DNA of 18,212 nt from an uncultured Clostridia bacterium (GCA_946623765.1 CAMORL010000015.1:1-18212); one strand, 5' to 3'. Counted from the first letter of the stretch, positions 7,030 to 14,443 are shown. The notes: generated from the letters alone by a model not told the origin. Program-made: numbers and translations.

Positions 7030-7058
7030 TTGTCAGCAATGGTCTTCTGTGATAAACT
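7030..7058 (+). promoter_or_regulatory. Promoter of the LRR-radical SAM-poly-Asn operon
   Basis: TTGTCA at 7030-7035 and TAAACT at 7053-7058 are 17 bp apart. A TGA directly before the -10 gives an extended -10 (TGnTAAACT). It is divergent from the DUF1295 promoter and 32 nt before the first gene. No other promoter is evident before 11396, so it probably drives all four genes. Confidence 0.7.
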
Positions 7059-7090
7059 GTGAAAAGAATCCAAAGGGGGCGACAACCACG

Positions 7091-8161
7091 ATGAAACGAG
7101 AACCGATCCATGCGAAACCGGTCAGCGACGAAACGAAAGCGCAGATATTCGACGCACAGATCTACGGACCGAACAGCGAAAAGGTCGCGGACGATTATCT
7201 GGACAAATATATCGAAGCATTTCTGACGGAGAATCAGCTGAAGGATTATGTTATGCCGAAGATTTTCCGGCGGAGACTGTTGGTTTCGCTGGTTTACAGC
7301 ATCATTCTGTTTTTGGACATCGTGCATCTGTGCCTGTGGCATGAACACTATGTGCTCGACGTGTTGGTTTTCCTGGGATTGACCTTGGTGTATATCATAC
7401 TCCTGAAGCGCATGCGTATGGACAAATGGCTCAGAAGAGAAGTCAAAAAACGCCCGATGGATCCGATCGACAATGTTCTTGCAAGTCAGGTCAGCGGCAG
7501 CCGAAGCGGGACGCTGTCGTGGGCTGCAGCCGCTGCGCTGCCTGTGATTACGCTGATTGCAGCGGGGTTTTTGTTTGCGAAACCGCATTTTATCTTTGAA
7601 AAAAACAACAGCGGATACGACGTCCGCTATTATACGCTCGCGCTTCAAAATGACGACAGGGTCGTTGTTCCGGAAACGTACAAAGGACTTCCGGTCAATG
7701 AGATCCGCGGAAAGACGTTCTGCAGCCTGAACATCACCTCGGTTCAGCTGCCTTCCGGCATCACCGAGATCCGCGGCGAAACCTTCCAAAACTGCAGGAA
7801 GCTTTCCGAAATTGTGATCCCGGAGGGCGTGGAGCGGATCGGCGGACACGCGTTTGAAAACTGCAGATCGCTTGCATCCGTCACGCTTCCGCGCTCGCTC
7901 GGTTCGATCGGCTCGTCCGCATTCCGTCAATGCAAAGCGCTGAGAGAAATCGACATTCCGGATTCCGTGGTTGAAATCGGGCAGTCCGCGTTCCGCGGAT
8001 GCGACGGGCTCGAATATCTCCGGGTACCGGCTTCCGTCCGGGAAATCGGACCGTCCGCGTTCCGCGAATGCAGAAATCTGAAAACGATCGACATCCCAAA
8101 GGATGCACTGCTCGGGGAAAAGGTATTCAAAGATACGAACGCGGAGGTCAACCGGTACTGA
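7091..8161 (+). CDS. Membrane protein with BspA-type leucine-rich repeats (LRR_5)
   Basis: 356 residues. A soluble N-terminal part (1-60) is followed by two membrane helices (about 63-83 and 88-107), a short basic loop, and a third helix (about 143-163). The C-terminal half then carries about five 23-residue repeats of the LRR_5/BspA type, for example ITEIRGETFQNCRKLSEIVIP and VVEIGQSAFRGCDGLEYLRVP, between about 213 and 336. With three helices, the repeats and the N-terminus lie on opposite sides of the membrane. The repeats usually mediate protein binding. ATG 7091 is preceded by AAAGGGGG with a rather long 12-nt gap; the in-frame GTG at 7049 overlaps the -10 box and is rejected. It is the first gene of the radical SAM operon, ending 20 nt before that enzyme. 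It may be a docking or surface component; the function is not established. Confidence 0.85.
   Translation: MKREPIHAKPVSDETKAQIFDAQIYGPNSEKVADDYLDKYIEAFLTENQLKDYVMPKIFRRRLLVSLVYSIILFLDIVHLCLWHEHYVLDVLVFLGLTLVYIILLKRMRMDKWLRREVKKRPMDPIDNVLASQVSGSRSGTLSWAAAAALPVITLIAAGFLFAKPHFIFEKNNSGYDVRYYTLALQNDDRVVVPETYKGLPVNEIRGKTFCSLNITSVQLPSGITEIRGETFQNCRKLSEIVIPEGVERIGGHAFENCRSLASVTLPRSLGSIGSSAFRQCKALREIDIPDSVVEIGQSAFRGCDGLEYLRVPASVREIGPSAFRECRNLKTIDIPKDALLGEKVFKDTNAEVNRY
7727..8083 (+). repeat. Tandem 69-nt leucine-rich coding repeats
   Basis: Five in-frame repeats of 23 codons with the core 'tccgcgttccgc..atgc' recurring at exact 69-nt steps, most similar in the last three units. They encode I-x-x-I-G-x-S-A-F-R-x-C-x-x-L, the LRR_5 consensus. 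Confidence 0.8.
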
Positions 8162-8181
8162 TCTTCGGAACGCGCATAACG

Positions 8182-9951
8182 ATGGAAACTTTTATTCATT
8201 TGCTTTACGTGCCGACCATGGCATGCAATATGCGGTGCCGCTACTGCTACCTCGGGGAAGGAACAAAGGCGGTCCGAACGGAGCACACGCCCCTTGAAAC
8301 GCTTGCGTACGCGGTGGAAAAATGCCGCAGCGAGGGGATTATGCCGTTCAATATCTCGCTGCACGGCGGCGAGGTGACGACGCTTTCCGAAGAGGACTTC
8401 CGCGCGGTCGTCGGCTATATCGCCGACTATTACGCTGCGAACGGAAGCTATCTTTCCGGCGCGGGATTCCGCGTCGGCACGCCCCACATCAAAACGAACC
8501 TTCTGGAACTGGACAGGCACATCGAAACGATTCGCGATTATAACGTCTCGATCAGCGGCAGCATCGATCTTCCGCTGTCCCTGCACAGGGCGTATCGTGT
8601 CACGAAGGACGGGAAGGACACGCTTGACCGGATTCTGCAAAACGTTTCGATGCTTGCGGACCTTCCGAATCATAAAAAGGTTTCGGCGACCGTTTTTCGC
8701 GAGCATCTGGATCGTATGGACGAGATCGTCGAAGACATCCGGTATCTTCACCGGAACACCTGTCTCGACATGACGGATTTCAACTTCATGATCGGCTTCG
8801 ACTCGGACACGAACGACCTTTTGCATCCGCTCTCGGAAGAGGAACAGCTCCGGTTTTTGGAGGGGATCCGAAACGCGTTCGCGGGCACGGAACTCGAAGA
8901 AGCGATGAACACCAAATGGTTCGCGGAATTCGGACCGGAATACTGTACGAACTGCACCAACTGCGGAGAGAAATTCTTCCTGCTGGAACGGAACGGCGAC
9001 GTGTACTCCTGCGTCCGCGGGCAGAACCATCCGGCGTTTTACTACGGAAATCTCTATACGGCGTCGATGACGGAAATCATGGAGACGGCAAGGAAGAAGA
9101 TCGCCGCAATTCACGGCGCATGCGGGTTTTCGGAGGATTGCGCGTCGTGCGGATACCTGTCGGTATGCAAGACCGGCTGTCCGTTTGTGAAACGCGTCAA
9201 CGCTTCGCCGAAGAGCTATACGTGCGCGCTGCAGCGCGCGATGTATCCCGTATGGAATGTTCAGCCGGATCCGTTCAACCGGGAGCACGTACTGGATTAC
9301 GTTGCAGCGCTGCATCCGGAGCAGATTCCGGCGCATGCGCTTCCGCGCATTCCGAACGGGATTCCCGCGCTTTCCCGCATCATCGAAAGCGATCCGGTTC
9401 TCGGCGCGGTGTATGACGGCAAAGCGTTTCTTCTGGAAATCGACGGCACACGGTTTCCGCTTGAGCCGCAGATCACCAAGCGGGAACGCGTGTTCACGTT
9501 CATGACGCCGGAAAGCCGCGTTGTACTTTACGTGCGGCACGGCGTACTGGATACGGCAAGCCCCTATCCGGAAAACAACATGCTGTTCATCCAGCTTCTG
9601 ACCGGCGACCGGATCGTCTACGGCGACGAAAACCGCGAAAAGCAGCGGCATATCGCGACCGAACTGATCTATAAGCAGGTTGCGGAGGCGCGTCCGTCCG
9701 ACATATCGGGGTACGACGCCGTGGACCTGACGCACTTTTTCCGCCGATACGGTCCCGCGCTTTCCGAAACAGAGGCGAACAACGTGTTCTTCACGACCGG
9801 CGCGCTGCGGGATTATCACTACGCCAAGCAGAAGAACAACGCGTTCTATCACATACAGGCAATGGATCTGCCGTTTCCGAACATTGAATTCTACTATCTG
9901 AACGAGGAGATGCTTCAAAATGAAAACGATCATTCCGAAAACCTACAATGA
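8182..9951 (+). CDS. Radical SAM/SPASM domain enzyme, putative peptide maturase
   Basis: 589 residues. The radical SAM cluster motif is at C15-x3-C19-x2-C22 (ACNMRCRYCYLG), and HGGE (61-64) is the SAM-binding GGE. The SPASM domain follows: C255/C258/C261 and C277, then C320-x2-C323-x5-C329-x3-C333 and C348, which is enough for two auxiliary iron-sulfur clusters. The roughly 220 residues after 365 match no domain I recognise and could bind substrate. SPASM enzymes mostly modify peptides (thioether, C-C or cyclophane bonds) or mature anaerobic sulfatases; no sulfatase is present. The next gene overlaps by 32 nt and encodes a small protein with a low-complexity tail, the likely substrate (inference). 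The ribosome binding site of ATG 8182 is poor, so it may depend on coupling with the LRR gene 20 nt upstream. A longer upstream frame inside that gene is rejected. Confidence 0.92.
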   Translation: METFIHLLYVPTMACNMRCRYCYLGEGTKAVRTEHTPLETLAYAVEKCRSEGIMPFNISLHGGEVTTLSEEDFRAVVGYIADYYAANGSYLSGAGFRVGTPHIKTNLLELDRHIETIRDYNVSISGSIDLPLSLHRAYRVTKDGKDTLDRILQNVSMLADLPNHKKVSATVFREHLDRMDEIVEDIRYLHRNTCLDMTDFNFMIGFDSDTNDLLHPLSEEEQLRFLEGIRNAFAGTELEEAMNTKWFAEFGPEYCTNCTNCGEKFFLLERNGDVYSCVRGQNHPAFYYGNLYTASMTEIMETARKKIAAIHGACGFSEDCASCGYLSVCKTGCPFVKRVNASPKSYTCALQRAMYPVWNVQPDPFNREHVLDYVAALHPEQIPAHALPRIPNGIPALSRIIESDPVLGAVYDGKAFLLEIDGTRFPLEPQITKRERVFTFMTPESRVVLYVRHGVLDTASPYPENNMLFIQLLTGDRIVYGDENREKQRHIATELIYKQVAEARPSDISGYDAVDLTHFFRRYGPALSETEANNVFFTTGALRDYHYAKQKNNAFYHIQAMDLPFPNIEFYYLNEEMLQNENDHSENLQ

Positions 9952-10312
9952 TATCAAGACGTTGGTCGGGCTGAGAGAGCTGCGGCAGTACTGCACGATG
10001 ACAGACGAAACGGCGGAGAATCTTTTTGAGGCGTTTTCATCGGGCAAGCTGAAACAGCTCGAGGCGATCGCCGAAACCGGCACGGTGAAGCTGTATTTTG
10101 ACGGGCAGCCGGAGGCAACGGACGTCAAACTTCCGGTTAACAGCCGATCGGGAGAGATTGAGGCGATCCAAATGGATACAAACGGTCTTCGCTTCACATA
10201 TTCCGCGGCGTATCTTGCGGCGCAGAGAAGCAGTTCTTCCGGCGGCGGCTTCGGCGGCGGAAGCAGCAATAACAACAATAACAATAACAACAATAACAAT
10301 AACAATCACTGA
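9920..10312 (+). CDS. Small protein with C-terminal Ser/Gly linker and poly-Asn tail; candidate radical SAM substrate
   Basis: 130 residues, family not recognised. Residues 1-103 look like a compact, soluble, mixed alpha/beta domain with a single Cys (C25), no signal peptide and no membrane helix. The end is low complexity: four Ser (104-107), GGGFGGG (108-114), two Ser, thirteen consecutive Asn (117-129) and a terminal His130. This is a leader-plus-core layout like that of radical-SAM-modified peptides: a structured leader, a Gly/Ser spacer and an unusual repetitive end directly after the maturase gene. ATG 9920 is preceded by GAGGAG at 9904-9909 and lies inside the maturase gene, so the two are translated together. 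Alternatives are a non-modified adaptor or a sticky surface tail. It has no Cys or Lys in the tail, which argues against sactipeptide thioethers or lanthionines. That the frame is a gene is fairly certain; the precursor role is inference. Confidence 0.8.
   Translation: MKTIIPKTYNDIKTLVGLRELRQYCTMTDETAENLFEAFSSGKLKQLEAIAETGTVKLYFDGQPEATDVKLPVNSRSGEIEAIQMDTNGLRFTYSAAYLAAQRSSSSGGGFGGGSSNNNNNNNNNNNNNH
10268..10306 (+). repeat. AAT/AAC trinucleotide run encoding 13 Asn
   Basis: 39 nt made only of AAT and AAC codons in mixed, near-alternating order. It has no G on this strand. Gain or loss of units by slippage would keep the frame and only change the Asn tail length. Confidence 0.95.
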
Positions 10313-10330
10313 TCGGAGAACCGAGCGGCA

Positions 10331-11395
10331 ATGGTTTACGAAAGCATGCATAAGCGGAGACTGCACAAGTGCGGGATCCGTATCGTCACGGAATACTATG
10401 ACGGAGGAATCACGAAGAGAAGAAGCAGCGACGGGTCGGTATGCGACGACGTGAACAACGGGGTCATTCTGGATAAGCAGTATTTTCACGGCGACAAACA
10501 GCTGCTGCAGGAAACGGAGTTTAACCCGGGGATTCTGTATTCCTTTGTCTATCCGGAAACAAAGGACGGACTTCTGAGGTGCCCCGCCTGCGGGGGAACC
10601 GCCGCGCGCGACGATTTTTCGGAGGGCTGTCCGTTTTGCGGCGCGCCGGGAAATCTTGAATATGCCGAACGGAAAGCGGGACAGCGCGATCATTCCGATT
10701 TCGTCAAAAGCCGTTCCGCAAAAAACGTGCTGCTGTATTTGCTCTGCATCGCCGTCGGAATCGCGATCTGCATGCCGATCACGCTTTGTTCCGGACGTAC
10801 TGCGCTTTTGATGGATTACATCAAAGGCGCGGGAATCGGTCTCGGCGCAGGGAGCATCGCTTTTCTGGCGTTTCTGTATATCCGCAGCAAACTGGATATC
10901 CACAGGGACGAAATGGAAAAGCAGCAGCGTCAGAGTGCGGTGATGCGGACGTTCTTCCGCGATCTGACCGACGCCGGGCTCTCGGTCAAAGCGTTTCATA
11001 ACGGTCTTTCCCAAGAGCTGAACCGGTATTTCTACGAGGGAGAGGACGCGTCGGTTCGGAACGTGATCGACTACGACGTTCTCGACTTCCGAAATCAGAA
11101 GATCGAAAAGAAAGAAAACGCGCAGGAGATTTCGGCGGATATTCTGCTGCGCACGGTGACGGAACAGGGGGCGGCGCTGTCCGCAAAGCAGGAATGGCGG
11201 CGCGTCACGCTGCTGCGTGAAAACAGAAACCGGAAGATCGTTCTGCACGAAGGACTGAACATGATCGACTGTCCGAACTGCGGCGCGAAGGTCAACGTCG
11301 AGGAGACTCTGTGCCGCTACTGCGGTTCGCCCGTCGTTTTCAAGCGCGAAATGACGCTGATTTCGCTCGATCGGACCGATTCCGACCGTTTATAA
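10331..11395 (+). CDS. Membrane protein with two zinc ribbons
   Basis: 354 residues. An N-terminal domain (1-80) precedes a first zinc ribbon, C84-x2-C87 ... C100-x2-C103. Two membrane helices follow (about 132-153 and 162-184). After a basic, helix-rich cytoplasmic segment comes an alpha/beta region (about 200-310) that faintly resembles TIM44-like domains, and then a second ribbon, C314-x2-C317 ... C328-x2-C331. Both ribbons should lie in the cytoplasm. ATG 10331 is 18 nt after the poly-Asn gene, with GGAGAACCGAG upstream. It is the last gene before a strong terminator and belongs to the radical SAM operon. The role is unknown: it could anchor the maturase or its product at the membrane (inference). 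No protease or ABC exporter domain is seen in it. Confidence 0.85.
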   Translation: MVYESMHKRRLHKCGIRIVTEYYDGGITKRRSSDGSVCDDVNNGVILDKQYFHGDKQLLQETEFNPGILYSFVYPETKDGLLRCPACGGTAARDDFSEGCPFCGAPGNLEYAERKAGQRDHSDFVKSRSAKNVLLYLLCIAVGIAICMPITLCSGRTALLMDYIKGAGIGLGAGSIAFLAFLYIRSKLDIHRDEMEKQQRQSAVMRTFFRDLTDAGLSVKAFHNGLSQELNRYFYEGEDASVRNVIDYDVLDFRNQKIEKKENAQEISADILLRTVTEQGAALSAKQEWRRVTLLRENRNRKIVLHEGLNMIDCPNCGAKVNVEETLCRYCGSPVVFKREMTLISLDRTDSDRL

Positions 11396-11441
11396 CGCAT
11401 CCTATGCGCCGCGGATTGCGGCGAAAGGAACACAGAAACAG

Positions 11442-11475
11442 ACAGCCTTCGCATGGCAATGCGGAGGCTGTTTTT
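11442..11475 (+). terminator. Rho-independent terminator of the radical SAM operon
   Basis: ACAGCCTTCGCAT (11442-11454) pairs with ATGCGGAGGCTGT (11459-11471) around GGCA, with a single wobble pair, and is followed by TTTTT. A smaller GC-rich hairpin without a T run lies just before it (11407-11423). Confidence 0.92.
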
Positions 11476-11499
11476 CGTACCGCGTGCGCGGTGAAACGG

Positions 11500-12186
11500 T
11501 CAGGCGTGTTTTTTGAAGATCACGGAAAAGGAGTCGCGCAGACGCTGGTGACGGATGGTTGTCGCATCGAACCGGACGGTGCGGAATGCAAGCTGCATGA
11601 TCGGACCGGCGCCGAACGCGCAGAGGATCGTGCCGATTCCGACGGGACCGCCCAAAAGCCAGCCGATCAGCGTGGCGGTACCGAGGATCGCAATGCTGAC
11701 GACGCCGATCGGAATCTTCTTCACGCGCTTGGCAAGTCCGACCATCAGCGTATCGCGCGGACCGCAGCCGAGCGACGCGATCATATAGGCGTACTGCGTG
11801 TAGGCAAGGACGAACAGCCCTGCGATGAGCAGCGGAATCGACGTCCAAAGGGTCGTGCAGGGCGGGATCGGGTCGATCCACATGAAGAAGTCGACCGCCT
11901 TTCCGACGACGATCGCGTCGATGAACATCGCGATGCCGACGGGTTCCTTCATCAGAATGTCGATGAGCAGGATCGTGATCGAAACGGCGATGGACGCGGT
12001 GCCGTAAAGGATGCCGAACGTCTTGGAGATGCCGAGATTCAGCACGTCCCACGGCGCGGCGCCGATGTTTGCGCGGATGGTGAGATACAGCCCGAAGCCG
12101 TTGATAAAGAGGCTGACCGCCGCGATCAGCATATTCAGAAGGATCGCGCCGACGGTCCGGTTTTCCCGCAATTCCTGTTTCGTCAT
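11500..12186 (-). CDS. YczE/YitT-like integral membrane protein
   Basis: 228 residues with five or six hydrophobic segments. It has the internally repeated pattern of YczE/YyaS-type membrane proteins: GAAPWDVLNLGIS (42-54) in the first half and GCGPRDTLMVGLA (140-152) in the second, plus GGPVGIGT (179-186). The family is widespread in Bacillota and its transported substrate is not established. ATG at 12186 is preceded by AAAGGAAA and by a good promoter 33 nt upstream. It is a single-gene unit convergent with the radical SAM operon. I do not see its own terminator on the minus strand beyond the shared hairpin at 11442-11471. Confidence 0.85.
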   Translation of the reverse strand: MTKQELRENRTVGAILLNMLIAAVSLFINGFGLYLTIRANIGAAPWDVLNLGISKTFGILYGTASIAVSITILLIDILMKEPVGIAMFIDAIVVGKAVDFFMWIDPIPPCTTLWTSIPLLIAGLFVLAYTQYAYMIASLGCGPRDTLMVGLAKRVKKIPIGVVSIAILGTATLIGWLLGGPVGIGTILCAFGAGPIMQLAFRTVRFDATTIRHQRLRDSFSVIFKKHA

Positions 12187-12218
12187 GGTTTGTTTCCTTT
12201 GGAAAAAACGATACGCCT

Positions 12219-12247
12219 ATCATAAGACAGTTTCCGCCAAAAAGCAA
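12219..12247 (-). promoter_or_regulatory. Promoter of the YczE-like gene
   Basis: On the minus strand, TTGCTT (12247-12242) and TATGAT (12224-12219) are separated by 17 bp. Confidence 0.75.
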
Positions 12248-12255
12248 GATGCAAA

Positions 12256-12280
12256 AAAGCCCGCCGTAAAAGCGGGCTTT
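12256..12280 (-). terminator. Rho-independent terminator of the DUF362 gene
   Basis: Read on the minus strand, AAAGCCCGC pairs with GCGGGCTTT around a 7-nt loop, followed by more T residues. It lies 21 nt after the DUF362 stop and just upstream of the YczE-like promoter. Confidence 0.9.
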
Positions 12281-12301
12281 CGACGTATTTCGCAAAAGGG
12301 A

Positions 12302-13351
12302 TCAGGACAGTCTGCGCTTATTGCGTCCGACGAAGGTGTTGTAGCGGTCCGGCGTCCAGACGGGGTCGATGTCCTTGACCGCTTCTTCGGCGGTGATGAC
12401 GGCGTCGCCGTTGTCGATGTCGATCAGGGTATAGCGGTCGCTGCCCATCCCGAGCTCCTTCATATAGCTGAGCTGCCGGAGACCGTGGCGCGTCTCGATG
12501 CGCTCGATCATTGCCTTGCCGCCGAAATTCGGCAGCGCGTAGATGAGATCGACGCACGCGGCGTCCGCCGCAAGAATGTCCAAAGACGCGACGATGCCGA
12601 CGTCCGGGGTCACGACCGGTTCCGCTTCCGCGCCTTCGCAGTCGCAGGAAACGGACATGTTCCGCATCGTGTTCACAAAGCAGACGTGCGGCGCAAAGTG
12701 ATCGACCGTCGCCTTGGTGCTTTCGGTCATGCGCTCCATCAGCTCCTCCTGCGCAATGCTCCACATATTGTCGGAACCCTCGGTCGTGTGGATCTCCTTC
12801 TTGCCGATTCTGCCGTCCGCGCAGCCGATGCCGATGTTCTTGTTCGAGCCGCCGAAGCCGCCCATGGCGTGTCCCTTGAAGTGCGTGAGCACGAGAAGCG
12901 AATCATAGTTCAGCATGTTTTTGCCGACGTGCATGACGTCGAACCACTTGCCGCCCTTGACCGGAAGCTCGGCAACGCCGTCCTCGTCGGTGATGTCGAC
13001 CGGGCAGAACGTCCAGCCGTTGATCTTCAGCGTCTCTCTGTGCGCTTCGGTCGTATAGCGGCTGCCTTCGTAATAGGTGTTGGTTTCGATGATCGCCGCA
13101 TCGGGAAGGCGCGTTTCGATGAGCTTTCTGACCCATGGACGGGGGAGAAAGTTCGGTCCTTCCGCTTCGCCGGTGTGCAGCTTGATTGCAACTTTGCCCG
13201 TGAGAACGGAGCATACGCGGTCATAGATCTTCAGAAGCCCGGCTTCGGAAAGATCGCGGGTAAAGAAAACGACGGAGCGCTCTCCGGTGCGCTCGGAAAA
13301 GGGAACGTAACGGTTGCCGTTCGTTCCGGGAACAGGGTTCTTTTGTGCCAT
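12302..13351 (-). CDS. DUF362 domain-containing protein
   Basis: 349 residues, soluble. It has the DUF362 core: VAIKLHTGE (54-62), a middle block with THFKGHAMGGFGGSNKNIG (156-174) and CADGRIGKKEIH (177-188), and a C-terminal block with DILAADAACVDLI (258-270). Many DUF362 proteins carry a ferredoxin-like 2[4Fe-4S] domain. This one has only scattered Cys (for example CDC at 236-238), so it is the short form without that domain. The biochemical role is unknown. ATG at 13351 follows AGGAGG; a longer in-frame start at 13411 would lie across the promoter and is rejected. It is 74 nt downstream of the pyruvate kinase gene with no terminator between, so read-through is likely in addition to its own promoter. 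Confidence 0.88.
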   Translation of the reverse strand: MAQKNPVPGTNGNRYVPFSERTGERSVVFFTRDLSEAGLLKIYDRVCSVLTGKVAIKLHTGEAEGPNFLPRPWVRKLIETRLPDAAIIETNTYYEGSRYTTEAHRETLKINGWTFCPVDITDEDGVAELPVKGGKWFDVMHVGKNMLNYDSLLVLTHFKGHAMGGFGGSNKNIGIGCADGRIGKKEIHTTEGSDNMWSIAQEELMERMTESTKATVDHFAPHVCFVNTMRNMSVSCDCEGAEAEPVVTPDVGIVASLDILAADAACVDLIYALPNFGGKAMIERIETRHGLRQLSYMKELGMGSDRYTLIDIDNGDAVITAEEAVKDIDPVWTPDRYNTFVGRNKRRLS

Positions 13352-13382
13352 GTCTGAATCCTCCTGTGATATCTCTGCCTTT

Positions 13383-13411
13383 ATTATCGCCCAAAAACAC
13401 GGGATTTGCAA
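13383..13411 (-). promoter_or_regulatory. Promoter of the DUF362 gene
   Basis: On the minus strand, TTGCAA (13411-13406) and GATAAT (13388-13383) are 17 bp apart, in the gap after the pyruvate kinase stop. Confidence 0.65.
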
Positions 13412-13425
13412 GTAAAAATCGATGC

Positions 13426-14415
13426 TTATCTCCCCGAAAGATACGCTTCCGCCTCGCGCACGGTTCGTGCAAGATAGCGGATCGTTTCCAAGGGGTACTC
13501 GCCGGATGCGGTTTCACCGGTCACCATTACGGAGGAAGCGCCGTCGAGCACTGCGTTGAAAATGTCGGAGACCTCCGCGCGTGTCGGAACCGGACGGTGC
13601 GTCATGGAATCCAGCATCTGCGTCACCACCATGAAGTCCCGTCCCGCCGCCTGACAGCGTGCCGCGATCGTTTTTTGCGCCGCGGGAAGTTCCCACAGCG
13701 GCATCGCGTTGCCGAGATCGCCGCGAGCGATCACGATTTCGTCGCAGTTTGCGATCAGTTCGTCGAGATGCGCAATGCCGGCGGCATTTTCAACCTTGGC
13801 AAACAGACGCGCGTTCCGAAGACCGGATTCGTCCATGGCGCGGCGCACCGCAAGAAGATCCTCCCCGCTGCGCACAAAGGGCTGCATAACGCCGGTGACG
13901 CCGTACTGCTTTGCAAGGGCAAGGTGCTTTCGATCCTTCTTTGTCAGAACGGGGGCGGAGAGGTTTGCATATTCGGGCAGCAGAATGCTCTTCATGCTTT
14001 TGAGAACGCCGCCGCGTATGACCCGCAGATGCATGTTTCCCTCGTGCCGCAAAAGGATCTTGCCGTCGTCCAAAAGGATCTCCGTGCTGAGACCGGCGAA
14101 CTGAAGAATGCGCATCACATTGTCCGGAAACGGGATGGCGTTTGCATCGATCCGCTCACCGGCGACAAGCGTCAAAGGCGAATCGAGCCTGCCGATCCTC
14201 AGTTCCGGACCCATTAGGTCGATCAAAAGCTCCGGATGTGCGCCGAGCGCATCGGCGGCGTCGTGAAACGCCTTGATCAGATCCGACGCTTCTTCGAGTC
14301 CGGCATGCGACAGATTCAGGCGCATGCCGTCGAGCCCTTCAAACAACATAGCTTTGAGAATCTCCTGTGTTTTGCAGGAGGGACCGAGCGTCCCGTAAAT
14401 TTTGATCCGTTTCAT
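13426..14415 (-). CDS. Short pyruvate kinase (catalytic A and B domains only)
   Basis: 329 residues, against roughly 470-590 for usual bacterial enzymes. Pyruvate kinase converts phosphoenolpyruvate and ADP to pyruvate and ATP. Conserved sites are present: MRLNLSH (31-37, with R32, N34, S36), DLMGPE (66-71; Glu71 as in potassium-dependent enzymes), FAKVEN with K207 and E209, ARGDLG with D233, TQMLDSM with T265, PTRAEVSD (277-284) and TGETASGEYPLE (299-310). In the DxKGPE motif Lys is replaced by Met, and the usual SGETA is TGETA. The protein stops where the C-terminal allosteric domain would begin, with a normal stop and no sign of a frameshift. ATG 14415 follows AAAGGAA; an upstream ATG at 14445 falls in the -10 box. 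It may be an active minimal kinase or a side paralogue of a main pyk gene elsewhere. Confidence 0.85.
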   Translation of the reverse strand: MKRIKIYGTLGPSCKTQEILKAMLFEGLDGMRLNLSHAGLEEASDLIKAFHDAADALGAHPELLIDLMGPELRIGRLDSPLTLVAGERIDANAIPFPDNVMRILQFAGLSTEILLDDGKILLRHEGNMHLRVIRGGVLKSMKSILLPEYANLSAPVLTKKDRKHLALAKQYGVTGVMQPFVRSGEDLLAVRRAMDESGLRNARLFAKVENAAGIAHLDELIANCDEIVIARGDLGNAMPLWELPAAQKTIAARCQAAGRDFMVVTQMLDSMTHRPVPTRAEVSDIFNAVLDGASSVMVTGETASGEYPLETIRYLARTVREAEAYLSGR

Positions 14416-14443
14416 TTGGCGTTCCTTTGCGTTGGTCTGTCCC

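Noticed and set aside
8182..9951. Radical SAM enzyme as an anaerobic sulfatase-maturating enzyme
   Set aside because: The SPASM Cys pattern is similar, but the protein is about 200 residues too long and no sulfatase gene lies nearby.
9920..10312. Poly-Asn frame as a chance ORF
   Set aside because: It has a ribosome binding site, a tight operon position, and a balanced, domain-like composition in the first 103 residues.
11311..13357. Two long plus-strand frames opposite the YczE-like and DUF362 genes
   Set aside because: Low-complexity Arg/Asp composition typical of shadow frames. The minus-strand genes have promoters, ribosome binding sites, terminators and family motifs.
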